Positions 54,794 to 63,981 of a stretch of 64,000 bases of DNA are shown here, one piece after another. Origin of the DNA: Rariloculus sp965263005. GTDB taxonomy: Bacteria > Pseudomonadota > Gammaproteobacteria > Steroidobacterales > Rariloculaceae. Made by a program: the position numbers and the translations under genes. Where the stretch lies: contig NZ_OZ253579.1 of assembly GCF_965263005.1 (NCBI RefSeq), positions 3,038,001 through 3,102,000 of the forward strand. Reading direction: 5' to 3'. How positions within the stretch are numbered: position 1 is the stretch's first letter; each line of letters starts with the position of its first letter. Below the pieces are notes generated by a model. That model was not told where the DNA came from. It made no database searches and was given only the letters and a program-made list of their open reading frames with translations.

Positions 54794-56688
54794 CCGGGCA
54801 GTTGACGCTCGGCGTGATCGGGCACGTCGACCACGGCAAGACCGCACTCGTCAGAGCCTTGACGGGCATCGAGACGGATCGGCTCAAGGAAGAGCAGGAA
54901 CGCGGCCTTTCGATCGTGCTCGGCTTCTCGTACCTCGAGACGAACCGCGGCATCATCGATCTCATCGACGTCCCGGGTCACGAGGACTTCGTCCGGGCGA
55001 TGATCTCGGGCGCCACCGGGGTCGACGGTGTCATTCTGCTCGTCGCCGCTAACGAGGGCGTCATGCCGCAGACCCGCGAGCACTTCGATATCGCACGGCT
55101 GCTCGGCGTTGCCCGCGGCATCATCGTCGTCAGCAAAGCCGACCTCGTCTCGGCAGAGGAGCTGCAAGCGACAATCGGCCGGATCGGCTCCTTCGTCCGC
55201 GGCACGCAACTGGAATCCGCGCCCATCGTCGTCACCTCGGCGAATAACGGGCGGGGGCTGGCCGAACTCAAGACGCAACTTGAAGCGCTCCCGATGCCGG
55301 TCGACCGTCCCGACGGCCGGGACTTCTATCTGCCGCTCGACCGAGTGTTCACGATGCGGGGTTTCGGCCTGGTAGCGACGGGGACCCTGCGCGGCGGCAG
55401 CCTGCGTAGCAACGCCCGCGTCGAGATCATGCCGGGCGGCATGCCGGCCACGGTCCGCGCACTGCAGATTCACAACAAGGGTACTGACGAGGCGAACGCG
55501 GGCAAGCGCGTTGCCGTCAACCTGCGCAATGTCAAGCGGGAGGACGTGAAGCGCGGCAATACGCTCGCCTCCCCCGGGTTCCTGACGCCGACCCGGCGCA
55601 TCAACGCCGAGCTCAATCTGCTCGAAAACAGCGACGAACCGCTCAAGAACAGCGCCACCGTCCGCCTGCTGATCGCAACGACCGAGGCGATGGCCAAGAT
55701 ACGGCTGCTCGACACGAGGGAGCTTGAAGCCGGCGGCACGGCGCTCGTGCAGCTTCGTTGTGACCGCGACATCGCGACGCGGCCCGGAGAACGGTTTCTG
55801 ATCCGCAGTTACTCCCCGATGCGCACGATCGGCGGCGGCAAAATACTCGAGGTCAACGCAAAGCGGCACCGGCGCTTCGACGAATCGGTCACGAGTCGCC
55901 TCAAGGCCACCGCGGGCGGCGACCCCGTGGAAATCCTCGCCAGGCACCTGGCCGAAGCCGGCACGCAAGGTCTTGACACGGATGAGATTGGCGAACGCCT
56001 CGGACTGTCGCAGGACCGCCTCGGATCGGTCATTCGGGAGATCGCGCCGGTGCGTATCGACGACGACAGGCTCGTCGAACGCGCAGCTTTCGAAGCGCTG
56101 GGAGAGCGGATTGTCGCGACGCTCGAAGCGTATCATCGAGCGAATCCCCGGCAGCGAGGCCTTACAGCCGGCAGCCTGCGCTCCGGGCTCACGGACGAGC
56201 CTGCCGAAGACGTGTTTCAGCAGGCGCTCGCCGAACTCACGTCGGCCGGGAAAATCGAGTCCGACCGGGGAATACTCCGCGTCGCGGGTTTCGACCCCCT
56301 CACCGGGCTATCGGAGCGCGAGCGCACGCTGTCAGGCGAAATCGAGCGGGTCTTTCTCGACAGCGCGATTCAGCCGCCGCCGCCCGCGGCCGTGATCGGT
56401 ACCGACAGCAGGAAGCGCAAGCTCTATCAACTCCTGATCGATAGCGGCCAACTCGTGCGGCTCAGGACTTACGACCGGGGCTCCAACATCGTGCTTCATG
56501 CGGCGACCTTGCGGGACGTCGAACGCCAACTCAGGGAACATTTTCCTTACCCAGAGAAGTTTGCCTTGTCCGAGGTTCGCGACCTGCTCGATTCGACGCG
56601 CAAGTACGTCGTTCCGGTCATGGAGCATTTGGACGCGGTCGGTGTTACGGTGCGCATCGGCGACATGCGGCGCTTAAGGGAGCGTTGA
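54790..56688 (+). CDS. selB: Selenocysteine-specific elongation factor SelB
   Basis: The 632-residue GTPase starts at a GTG overlapping the selA stop (GTGA). G motifs are GHVDHGKTALVRAL (about 10-23), DVPGHED and SKAD, followed by EF-Tu-like domains 2 and 3 and four winged helices that bind the SECIS hairpin (from about residue 370). It carries Sec-tRNA(Sec) to UGA codons. tRNA-Sec lies 61 bases downstream. Confidence 0.95.
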   Translation: MTGQLTLGVIGHVDHGKTALVRALTGIETDRLKEEQERGLSIVLGFSYLETNRGIIDLIDVPGHEDFVRAMISGATGVDGVILLVAANEGVMPQTREHFDIARLLGVARGIIVVSKADLVSAEELQATIGRIGSFVRGTQLESAPIVVTSANNGRGLAELKTQLEALPMPVDRPDGRDFYLPLDRVFTMRGFGLVATGTLRGGSLRSNARVEIMPGGMPATVRALQIHNKGTDEANAGKRVAVNLRNVKREDVKRGNTLASPGFLTPTRRINAELNLLENSDEPLKNSATVRLLIATTEAMAKIRLLDTRELEAGGTALVQLRCDRDIATRPGERFLIRSYSPMRTIGGGKILEVNAKRHRRFDESVTSRLKATAGGDPVEILARHLAEAGTQGLDTDEIGERLGLSQDRLGSVIREIAPVRIDDDRLVERAAFEALGERIVATLEAYHRANPRQRGLTAGSLRSGLTDEPAEDVFQQALAELTSAGKIESDRGILRVAGFDPLTGLSERERTLSGEIERVFLDSAIQPPPPAAVIGTDSRKRKLYQLLIDSGQLVRLRTYDRGSNIVLHAATLRDVERQLREHFPYPEKFALSEVRDLLDSTRKYVVPVMEHLDAVGVTVRIGDMRRLRER

Positions 56689-56749
56689 GCACGATGGATC
56701 GTCGTGTGGAGTTGCAGTGAATCGCACTGAGCGCGGTGGATCGTCGTAT

Positions 56750-56842
56750 GGAGGTGAATGGAGTCTGGTGACTCCCCTGGTCTTCAAAACCAGTGGCGCG
56801 GTAATCCCGGGCGGCGGGTTCGATTCCCGTCCACCTCCGCCA
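56750..56842 (+). tRNA. selC: Selenocysteine tRNA (anticodon TCA)
   Basis: The 93-base sequence with encoded CCA has a long acceptor stem (GGAGGTG pairs with CACCTCC), anticodon stem CTGGT/ACCAG around loop CTTCAAA with TCA at 56784-56786, a very long variable arm and T arm GGGTTCGATTCCC. These are the marks of bacterial tRNA-Sec, and the place next to selA and selB settles it. Confidence 0.95.
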
Positions 56843-56932
56843 CACCCTAACGTGGAACGGCCTGATGTGAGTCAGAAATCACATCCTGCCGGACCGGTTC
56901 CACGATCGTCCCTCAGCGAGCTTCCCCCCTGG

Positions 56933-56985
56933 CAGCCCGTGGAAAAATAAACCCCCGTCGCACCGAGATTGGCGAGGGGGACTTT
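56933..56985 (-). repeat. Degenerate copy of the palindromic repeat, overlapping a terminator
   Basis: GCAGCCCGTGG, then CGTCGCACCGAGA and GGCGAGG, in the same order and spacing as the element at 53210 but with C/G substitutions that build a strong stem. It lies between tRNA-Sec and the end of rarA. Confidence 0.65.
56942..56979 (-). terminator. Rho-independent terminator of rarA
   Basis: On the minus strand a stem CCCCCTCGC...GCGACGGGGG (one bulged base, hairpin 56951-56979) is followed by TTTATTTTT. It sits 71 bases after the rarA stop. The stem is derived from the local repeat family. Confidence 0.75.
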
Positions 56986-57050
56986 AGCGTGCAACGGTAG
57001 CCCCGGACGACCGACCCAATCTGTCCAAAAAATGCCGACGCCGAACGGGA

Positions 57051-58574
57051 TCAACTCTGTTTCCGCTCGCGCCACCGGGCGATGCGCTCAGCGACGATCT
57101 TCTCGAAGCCCTGATCCGTAGGCTCGTACCAGGTCGCACCGCGCAGTGCGCCGGGCAAGTACTCCTGCCCGGCGGCATGGCCGCCTTCCGCGTGGTCGTA
57201 GCGATAACCCTCGCCGTAACCGTGCTCCTTCATGAGCTGCGTAGGCGCGTTGCGGATGTGCTTCGGCACAGGCTCGGCCGGATGCTCGCGTGCCGCGCGC
57301 TGCGCGCGGCCCCAGGCTTCGTAGACTCTGTTCGATTTTGGCGCCGTAGCGAGAAAGATCACGGCCTCGACGAGTGCAAGCTCACCTTCGGGGGAGCCCA
57401 AAAAATGGTAGGCGTCTTTAGCCGCGAGCGCGAGTTGCAGTGCGCGCGGGTCGGCCAGGCCGATGTCTTCGGATGCCATGCGTACTACCCGGCGCGATAG
57501 ATACATCGGATCCTCGCCGCCGTCGATCATGCGTGCGAGCCAGTACAGTGCGCCTTCAACGTCGCTGCCGCGCACGGCCTTGTGGAGTGCGGATATCAGG
57601 TTGAAGTGCTCTTCGCCGCTCTTGTCGTAACGCGCGAGACGGCGTTCCAGTACCGATGCAACCAGGTCGGCGGAGACTGCCTCGAGTGGGGCAACGCTGG
57701 ATGCCGAAGTGCCGGGCGATGCATTATCCGACGCTGCTCCATTGAGCCTGGTTACGTCGAGCGCAGTTGCGTGTTCCCAGACGGCATCCGTCGCGTTCAG
57801 TGCGCGACGCGCATCGCCGTCGGCGTGGCGCACCAGCAGTTCGACTGCGTCGTCGGCAAGGATCGGTGCGGGCGAGACCGGAATTGAGGTTGAAGCTGGG
57901 TGTGCGATTGCGGCTGGGTGTGCGGTCGAGGCTGAGTCTGCGGTCGAGGTGCGGGTTGAGTCTGCGGTCGCGGCTGAAGCCGTCGGGAGGTCGGCCATCA
58001 AAGTGGCCCAGGCGTTCTGAATGATCGAGGCGATGTGCTCGGCCGCCAGCGGTTCGAGCACAAACACGCGCAGCCGGGACAGCAAAGCGGAGTTCAATTC
58101 GAACGAGGGGTTTTCGGTCGTCGCACCGATCAGCGTGATGACGCCTTCCTCAACCCACGGCAGAAAGGCGTCCTGCTGAGCCTTGTTGAACCGGTGGATC
58201 TCATCGCAAAACAGGATCGTGCCCTGACCCTCGACGTCCTGGCGCTGCTTCGCCTCTTTGATGATCTCGCGGACGCGCGGCACCCCCTCGGTCACCGCGC
58301 TGAAAAGTTCGAACGCGCGATCCGTGTAATTCGCTACCAGCCGCGCGAGCGTGGTTTTACCCGAGCCCGGCGGACCCCAGAACACCATGCTGCCGACGGC
58401 GCCGCGCTTGATCGCCTCGCGTAGCGGCATGCCCGGCCCGAGCAAATGCGTCTGACCGAGCAAGTCATCGAGCTTTTCCGGCCGCATCCGGTGCGCCAGC
58501 GGGATCTTTTTTTCGCCGGCGCCCAGGGGCAGTGGTGGTTGCGACGTCACGCCTCTATTCCAAGGGGGTATCAC
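57051..58574 (-). CDS. rarA: Replication-associated recombination protein RarA (MgsA)
   Basis: The 507-residue AAA+ clamp-loader relative has RMRPEKLDDLLGQTHLLGPG, Walker A FWGPPGSGKTTLARLV (about 63-78), Walker B LFCDEIHRFNKAQQDAFLP, arginine-finger region LSRLRVFVLEPL, and the RarA C-terminal part (EDIGLADPRALQLALAAKDA, later KHIRNAPTQLMKEHGYG). It acts at stalled forks. It is about 60 residues longer than usual because of a Ser/Thr/Ala-rich insert near residues 195-230 and a second near 275-290. It starts at a GTG. Confidence 0.93.
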   Translation of the reverse strand: MIPPWNRGVTSQPPLPLGAGEKKIPLAHRMRPEKLDDLLGQTHLLGPGMPLREAIKRGAVGSMVFWGPPGSGKTTLARLVANYTDRAFELFSAVTEGVPRVREIIKEAKQRQDVEGQGTILFCDEIHRFNKAQQDAFLPWVEEGVITLIGATTENPSFELNSALLSRLRVFVLEPLAAEHIASIIQNAWATLMADLPTASAATADSTRTSTADSASTAHPAAIAHPASTSIPVSPAPILADDAVELLVRHADGDARRALNATDAVWEHATALDVTRLNGAASDNASPGTSASSVAPLEAVSADLVASVLERRLARYDKSGEEHFNLISALHKAVRGSDVEGALYWLARMIDGGEDPMYLSRRVVRMASEDIGLADPRALQLALAAKDAYHFLGSPEGELALVEAVIFLATAPKSNRVYEAWGRAQRAAREHPAEPVPKHIRNAPTQLMKEHGYGEGYRYDHAEGGHAAGQEYLPGALRGATWYEPTDQGFEKIVAERIARWRERKQS

Positions 58575-58687
58575 GCCCGAATATTAGCAGCCCGCGCCGC
58601 AGTCCCTTGAATTGCGCTGAGTCGCAGCCTTGTCTCGTTGGACCATTCCCGGTCGTACAATAGTACGGGGTTCGGTGAGCTTGACGG

Positions 58688-59575
58688 ATGGTCCTCAAAG
58701 TATTGCTGCTTGGCCCCAACGGCCAGCTCGGGCATGACGTGCGCCGCGCGCACGCGGAGGCTGGTGAGCCATTCGATCTGCATCCGCTGCCCCGGGATCA
58801 GCTCGACGTCGGTATTCCCGGAGCGGCCGAGCGCGTCCTCAGCGACCAGGATTTCGACGTCCTCGTGAATTGCTCGGCCTACACGCAGGTGGACGAGGCC
58901 GAGGACAACGCCGAACGGGCCGTTACCGTCAACGCGCACGCGGTGCAGACGATGGCGGCGGTCTGCGCAGGCAGGAAGGCGCGGCTCATCCACGTGAGCA
59001 CCGACTACGTATTCGGCGGCGATCTCGAACGCGACCGGCCGCTGGCCGAAGACGCGCCGGTCGCGCCGGTCAACGTCTATGGCAAATCCAAGGCTCTGGG
59101 CGAGAAGCTTGCCTGCCTTGAATCCGACCATGTGGTTGTGCTCCGTACCGCTTCGTTGTTCGGAACAGCCGGGATCGGCGGCAGAGGTGGCAATTTCGTC
59201 GAGACCATTATCCGCGCCGGCAAGGAAACGGGCGCACTGCGCGTCGTGGATGACCGGACGATGTCCCCGACCGCCACGGTTGACGTTGCCCGGATCCTGT
59301 TGCGCATGGCGACGGAAGGCTGCGCGCCGGGTTTCTATCACGTGGTCAACTCGGGCTCGGCGACATGGTTCGAATTCGCTCGCGCGATCGTTCGGGGAGC
59401 CGGTGTCAAAGCCACCGTGACGCCCTGTGCCAGCAGCGAATATCCCACGCGCGCCGTTCGGCCGCGATACAGCGTGCTCGACAACTCAAAGGTCTCGGCT
59501 GCGTTCGGTGCAATGTCCCCTTGGCGGGAGGCGCTCGAGCGCTATCTGCACGCCAGGGGATATCGGAAAGCTTGA
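58688..59575 (+). CDS. rmlD: dTDP-4-dehydrorhamnose reductase (RmlD)
   Basis: The 295-residue short-chain reductase has the NAD(P) motif LLLGPNGQLGHDV at its start, NCSAYTQVDEAEDNAERA, STDYVFGGD and the catalytic YGKSKALGEK (YxxxK). This is the last step to dTDP-rhamnose for surface polysaccharide. No other rml genes are adjacent, so it seems to stand alone, convergent with the DUF2235 gene. Confidence 0.9.
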   Translation: MVLKVLLLGPNGQLGHDVRRAHAEAGEPFDLHPLPRDQLDVGIPGAAERVLSDQDFDVLVNCSAYTQVDEAEDNAERAVTVNAHAVQTMAAVCAGRKARLIHVSTDYVFGGDLERDRPLAEDAPVAPVNVYGKSKALGEKLACLESDHVVVLRTASLFGTAGIGGRGGNFVETIIRAGKETGALRVVDDRTMSPTATVDVARILLRMATEGCAPGFYHVVNSGSATWFEFARAIVRGAGVKATVTPCASSEYPTRAVRPRYSVLDNSKVSAAFGAMSPWREALERYLHARGYRKA

Positions 59576-59646
59576 GGGCCGGCCTGCCGTTCGTCGGCGC
59601 CATCACCTTGAGCGTTTGTGTAAGACCTGCGCGCGTAGGCGGCGCG

Positions 59647-60612
59647 TCACTCCACGACGAGGTATTCCCCCGGCAGGTTGCGGGGTTGGTAGCTGGCGGC
59701 CGGGTTGTCCATGCGCTCGAACACACTTGAATGGATCCGCGCCCCTTCCGGGATTGTCCGAGTACGGCTGCCGCGCATCTTCCAGAATCCGCTAAAAGAC
59801 TGGTGAAGCTTGTCGTGCGGGTCGGGCCGGCGCGCGGCGAGTTCGTCCGTCTTGACTCGCAGTCCGCACGCGACGGCCTTGTCGAGCATCCAGTGCAGCG
59901 CGATGTCGGACAGGCCGCGCTCGTCGAACCAGCCGCCAACGTCGGAATGACAGCCCGCGAACCAGACCTGCTCGATGGTCTGGCCCTCGGCGGCGTTCGC
60001 GTCGTCCCACGGAAAGGGCGCGAAGTCCCGCCGCTTCTCGTCGATCGCCATCGCGTGGTACCCGAACGCGACGCCGGGGTTGAGCGTCGCGTCATGAAAG
60101 CGCTTGCCGGCATTGAGCACGAGCGATTCGACCGTGTCCCACACACCGATGAAATGGACCGGGCAGTCGCGCCCGAACGCCTCGCGAAAGCCCGTCGCGA
60201 TGTCCTCATTGTCAGCAGTGTTGTAGATCTTCGTCGCGTACTCGACGAGATTGCGGTGCCCCGCGTCAACGAGCCCGCACTTGAAAAGCATTCCGGCCAG
60301 GGAGCGTACGGTAAACGCGCCGCGGCTGAACCCGAACAGGTACACGCGATCGCCATCCTCGTAGCTGCCCATCAGGTAGCGGTACGCATCCTCGACGTTC
60401 TCTTGCAGGCCGTGTCCGGTTGCCATGTCGCCGACGGCCCGAAGCGACTTGTTCCCCTCCTGGTACTCCCAGCCGCCCGTGCCGACGCCGGGGTCGTAGT
60501 ACGCGGCCTGTCGCTCGTCCTTCTCGACCAGCAAGTAGGTATCGACAACGTTCGTGTTGTTGTGTCCGTACTCGTTGCCGGTCCCGTCACAGCAGATGAC
60601 GATGTTTTTCAC
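59647..60612 (-). CDS. DUF2235 alpha/beta-hydrolase-like protein
   Basis: The 321-residue protein begins NIVICCDGTGNEYGHNNTNV and has the nucleophile elbow YLFGFSRGAFTVRSLAGM (GxSxG), then FIGVWDTVESLVL and the C-terminal WFAGCHSDVGG that supplies the catalytic His. DUF2235 includes Tle1-type phospholipases of type VI secretion, but many members are solitary. No VgrG or immunity gene is near and there is no signal peptide, so a cytoplasmic hydrolase is as likely. Confidence 0.85.
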   Translation of the reverse strand: MKNIVICCDGTGNEYGHNNTNVVDTYLLVEKDERQAAYYDPGVGTGGWEYQEGNKSLRAVGDMATGHGLQENVEDAYRYLMGSYEDGDRVYLFGFSRGAFTVRSLAGMLFKCGLVDAGHRNLVEYATKIYNTADNEDIATGFREAFGRDCPVHFIGVWDTVESLVLNAGKRFHDATLNPGVAFGYHAMAIDEKRRDFAPFPWDDANAAEGQTIEQVWFAGCHSDVGGWFDERGLSDIALHWMLDKAVACGLRVKTDELAARRPDPHDKLHQSFSGFWKMRGSRTRTIPEGARIHSSVFERMDNPAASYQPRNLPGEYLVVE

Positions 60613-60856
60613 GGCTGTCTCCCCCCAGTAGACCGAAGAAACATAGCACGCGTGCCCCGCGGGACCTGAGCACGGATGGCTTCAGCCGATCTACCGCAAG
60701 CGGATTCGGCCGGATGGCGCTCGCCGCCAGACCCGTCCCGCGAAGACCACGACCGCGGCATGGCCGGGAATCGTTGACGGCGAAGGAATTCGGCGGTTGG
60801 TCACGGGACCGTTGCCGGTGTCATAATCGCCCTGCCCTGTCGGATGTACGGAATCT

Positions 60857-61645
60857 GTGGAACCTGACGTGAGACGATACCCGCGCGTGCGTGCTGCGGT
60901 GGCCATGACGGCCGGCATCGTGCTTGCCGTGACGGTCTGGTTCAACGTGGCACAGAGTCAATCGGGCGATTCCCGAATCGACGGTGAACCGACGTCGGAA
61001 TTTCACTTCGCGCGGCTCGTCTACACCAACGCGCGCGCCGGCAGATGGGGCCGGGGCTGGAGAACGGACTACGCCGACGCGGAATTTCACCTCATGCAGG
61101 GCATCAACCGGCTCACCCGCGTGGACGGGGCGTCCGTTGACTGGTCCGGCGGCGGCGGTCGGCTCATCACGCTCAACGATGACCGGATTTTCGATTACCC
61201 ATGGCTTTACGCTGTCGAGGTCGGACAGTGGTATCTGAACGATCAGGAGGCTGCGCTGCTCAGAGAGTATCTCGATCGCGGCGGGTTTCTCATGGTCGAC
61301 GACTTCTGGGGCGATTACGAGTGGTCGGTATTCACCGATTCGATGTTACGGGTGTTTCCCGACCGGCCGATCGTTGACCTGCCCGAAGACCACGAACTGC
61401 TTCACGTCCTCTACGATCTCGATCAGCGCACCCAGATCCCGGGCCGCGGCGGGCAACGGCGCAATCTCACGCCTCGCTGGCGCGGCATTTTCGACGATGA
61501 CGGCCAGCTCATGGTCGCCATCAATTTCAACATGGACATGGGCGATGCCTGGGAGCACGCGGACGATCCCTGGTACCCGGAGCCGATGACGGCGCTCGCT
61601 TATCGTTTCGCCGTGAACTACCTCATCTACTCGATGACGCACTGA
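60857..61645 (+). CDS. DUF4159 domain exported protein
   Basis: The protein of up to 262 residues starts at a GTG (60857; another GTG at 60869 may be the true start). A hydrophobic signal-anchor (VAMTAGIVLAVTVWFNVA) is followed by a DUF4159 domain: EFHFARLVYTN, RGWRTDYADAEFHL, YLDRGGFLMVDDFWGDYEW and FAVNYLIYSMTH at the end. DUF4159 is a Rossmann-like region found at the end of larger membrane proteins; this is the free-standing form. Function unknown. In 60613-60856 I see nothing. Confidence 0.8.
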   Translation: MEPDVRRYPRVRAAVAMTAGIVLAVTVWFNVAQSQSGDSRIDGEPTSEFHFARLVYTNARAGRWGRGWRTDYADAEFHLMQGINRLTRVDGASVDWSGGGGRLITLNDDRIFDYPWLYAVEVGQWYLNDQEAALLREYLDRGGFLMVDDFWGDYEWSVFTDSMLRVFPDRPIVDLPEDHELLHVLYDLDQRTQIPGRGGQRRNLTPRWRGIFDDDGQLMVAINFNMDMGDAWEHADDPWYPEPMTALAYRFAVNYLIYSMTH

Positions 61646-61774
61646 GCCGCCGGCTCACTGCAGCGGGATCAGCCTCCGCGTAGCCCGGCGGATGGTCTTG
61701 AGCGACGTCTGCGCACTGCCGCTGGACGAGTTTTTTGACGCCGAACAGTCTCGGAAGGATCTCCGTAGCCGGAG

Positions 61775-62449
61775 TCAGTTCTTGCGTCCTACCAGAAGAG
61801 TGTTCGGGCGATCGCGCCAGACGCATTCGGCATGAAACCTGGCTTCGCGCATGGCGGCGAGTTCATCATCGAGTGGAAAGTAGGTGTCCTCCGCCGACCA
61901 CTCGTCGAAATGCTCATAAGCGCGCTGTTCGTCGATGCCGCATGACATCAGGTGGGCTGCCCATAGCCGGTAGGTCCGCTCGCGCGCCTCCGGGTCTGCG
62001 CTGACGGTCACGTCGGCGTTCACGAATAGGCCGCCGGGGCTGAGTGCCCGGTAAATCCTTTCATATATGGCGAGTTTGCGTTCCATGGTGGGAACGTGGT
62101 GCAAGGTGAGGGAAGTGGCCACGGCGTCACATTCGGGGAGCAGAGCATCGAAAGAGCGCTGGCTCAAACGCGCACGGGTTCCAAACCGCTTGAGCCGGAT
62201 ACGCGCCTTGTCCAGCATCTCCGGATCGATGTCGATGGCTTCCACACAACCAACGCGAGCATCTTCCAGCATGGCTTCGGCCAGGGCACCCGTTCCCGCC
62301 CCGAGGTCAAGCACCAGGCTTGGGCGGATAGCGGCGATTTTGTCGGCGGCCCTGGTCAATCCTTCTTCGTAGCCTGGGATGAACTTGCGGATGCTCTCGT
62401 CGTAGGCGTTGATCGCCAGGCGAAGATGGGTACGGACGGAGTGGCTCAT
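61775..62449 (-). CDS. Class I SAM-dependent methyltransferase
   Basis: From the ATG at 62449 the protein has about 224 residues. Motif I is LVLDLGAGTGALAEAML (about 46-62), followed by VEAIDIDPEMLDKA, DAVATSLTLHHVP and the later LSPGGLFVNADV. This is a general small-molecule methyltransferase; the substrate cannot be told. It is convergent with DUF4159. Confidence 0.85.
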   Translation of the reverse strand: MSHSVRTHLRLAINAYDESIRKFIPGYEEGLTRAADKIAAIRPSLVLDLGAGTGALAEAMLEDARVGCVEAIDIDPEMLDKARIRLKRFGTRARLSQRSFDALLPECDAVATSLTLHHVPTMERKLAIYERIYRALSPGGLFVNADVTVSADPEARERTYRLWAAHLMSCGIDEQRAYEHFDEWSAEDTYFPLDDELAAMREARFHAECVWRDRPNTLLVGRKN

Positions 62450-62601
62450 AGGATGATCGCGGGTCGATGGTTCATGGCCGCTCATCTGCAGAGCTACCTT
62501 GCATCGTCAAGTGTAACCGCCCCGCGGTCCATCGTCGGCGAAGCCGCTCCTCCACGGACTTGCCAGCACGTCGATTCGCCGATGACTTTGTAATCGCTCT
62601 G

Positions 62602-63981
62602 TCAGCGTTCGGCCGGCGTCGGTCCGAGGACGGCGTCCGCAACCCGGATGATCGCGGCGAGGCTCCGCTCCACGTCATCGTCGGTGGTGGCCCACGACGA
62701 GACGCTGATGCGCATCGCGGCCCGGCCGTTCCATCGGGTCCCCCCGCACCAGCAGGTCCCTTCGCGCTGCACGCCACGGATCACTTCCGTAGTCGCCCTA
62801 TCGTCGCCGAATGCGACGAGCACCTGGTTCAGCACCACGTCGTTGAGGATCTCGCAGCCGGCGTCGAGCAGTCCGGCCGCAAAGCGCCGCGCCTGACGGC
62901 AGTTGCGCTCGACCAACTCCTTGATGCCGTCGCGGCCCAGCGATGCGATCGCCGCCCAGATCTCGACGCCGCGCATGCGGCGGCTGGCCTCCGGTGTGAA
63001 TTGGAACGGCTCCCGGTTCTCCTGGGCGGGGAAATAGTCCGCCTGCACCGCCATCGCACCGCGTAACGCACCGGCGTCGCGCACGATGGCGAGGCCGCTG
63101 TCGTACGGCACGTTGAGCCACTTGTGCGCATCGACCGCCCAAGAGTCGGCAGCGTCGATGCCCTGCGCCAGATCCGCGAACCTCGCAGACGCTCTCGCCC
63201 AGAGGCCGAAGGCACCGTCCACGTGGACCCAGACATCGCTGGCGCGCACCGCGTCGCACACCGCGCCCACAGGATCGAACGCCCCGGTGTTCACGTTTCC
63301 GGCCTGGGTGCAGACGATCACGGGGCCGTCCAGGTCGGGAAGCGCATCCACGCGCATGCGACCCTGATCGTCGGCCGGAACTCGGACCACCCGATCTCTC
63401 CCGAGCCCGAGCATGCCCAGCGCCTTGAACAGCGTGGCATGTGCCTGCTCCCCCACCACCACGGTGATCTCCGGGGCCGCGTGGAGCCCGTGCCGATCGG
63501 CGTCGTGGCCGTGCGCGAGCAGGATGGCGCGCCGGGCGGCGGCGAGCGCGGTGAAGTTTGCCATCGTCGCGCCCGTGACGAACGCGGTCCCCGCATCCGC
63601 CGGCAGGTCGAGCGCCTCAAGCACCCACCGCATCGCGACCCGCTCGATCGCGGCGCCGACCGGCGAACTCGCTTCGCTGAAGGCGTTCTGGTCCCACGCC
63701 GCCGCGAGCCAGCTCGCGGCCAGTGATGCCGGCAGGGTTCCTCCGGTCACGAAGCCGAAGTAACGGGGTCCGGCGCTCGCAACCACGCCCTGCACCCCGG
63801 TCTCGTCGAGCCGGGAGAGAATCTCGGAAGCAGGCAGTCCCTTCTTCGGCAGCGCGCCGCCCAGCGCCGGCACCAGCTCGTCCGCCTCGTGCGACGCGGC
63901 CACACGGCGCTCGGGGAGCGATTCCATAAACCGCGCCGCGCGCTGGAACGTCTCGTCCAACAGCTCTCGCATGTCGTTCAT
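62602..63981 (-). CDS. PLP-dependent group II decarboxylase
   Basis: The 459-residue fold-type I enzyme has an AADC/glutamate-decarboxylase-like pattern: FGFVTGGTLPASLAASWLAA, VTGATMANFTALAAARRA, VHVDGAFGLWA and the PLP lysine motif SWAVDAHKWLNVPYDSG. It belongs with aromatic-L-amino-acid or related decarboxylases (COG0076). The substrate is not determined. It is complete and starts 19 bases from the window end. Confidence 0.9.
   Translation of the reverse strand: MNDMRELLDETFQRAARFMESLPERRVAASHEADELVPALGGALPKKGLPASEILSRLDETGVQGVVASAGPRYFGFVTGGTLPASLAASWLAAAWDQNAFSEASSPVGAAIERVAMRWVLEALDLPADAGTAFVTGATMANFTALAAARRAILLAHGHDADRHGLHAAPEITVVVGEQAHATLFKALGMLGLGRDRVVRVPADDQGRMRVDALPDLDGPVIVCTQAGNVNTGAFDPVGAVCDAVRASDVWVHVDGAFGLWARASARFADLAQGIDAADSWAVDAHKWLNVPYDSGLAIVRDAGALRGAMAVQADYFPAQENREPFQFTPEASRRMRGVEIWAAIASLGRDGIKELVERNCRQARRFAAGLLDAGCEILNDVVLNQVLVAFGDDRATTEVIRGVQREGTCWCGGTRWNGRAAMRISVSSWATTDDDVERSLAAIIRVADAVLGPTPAER

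Noticed and set aside
54169..56136. 655-residue open frame on the minus strand
   Set aside because: It is antisense to selA and selB with no recognisable domain.
59647..60612. Type VI secretion lipase effector
   Set aside because: DUF2235 includes such effectors, but no VgrG, PAAR, Hcp or immunity gene is adjacent.
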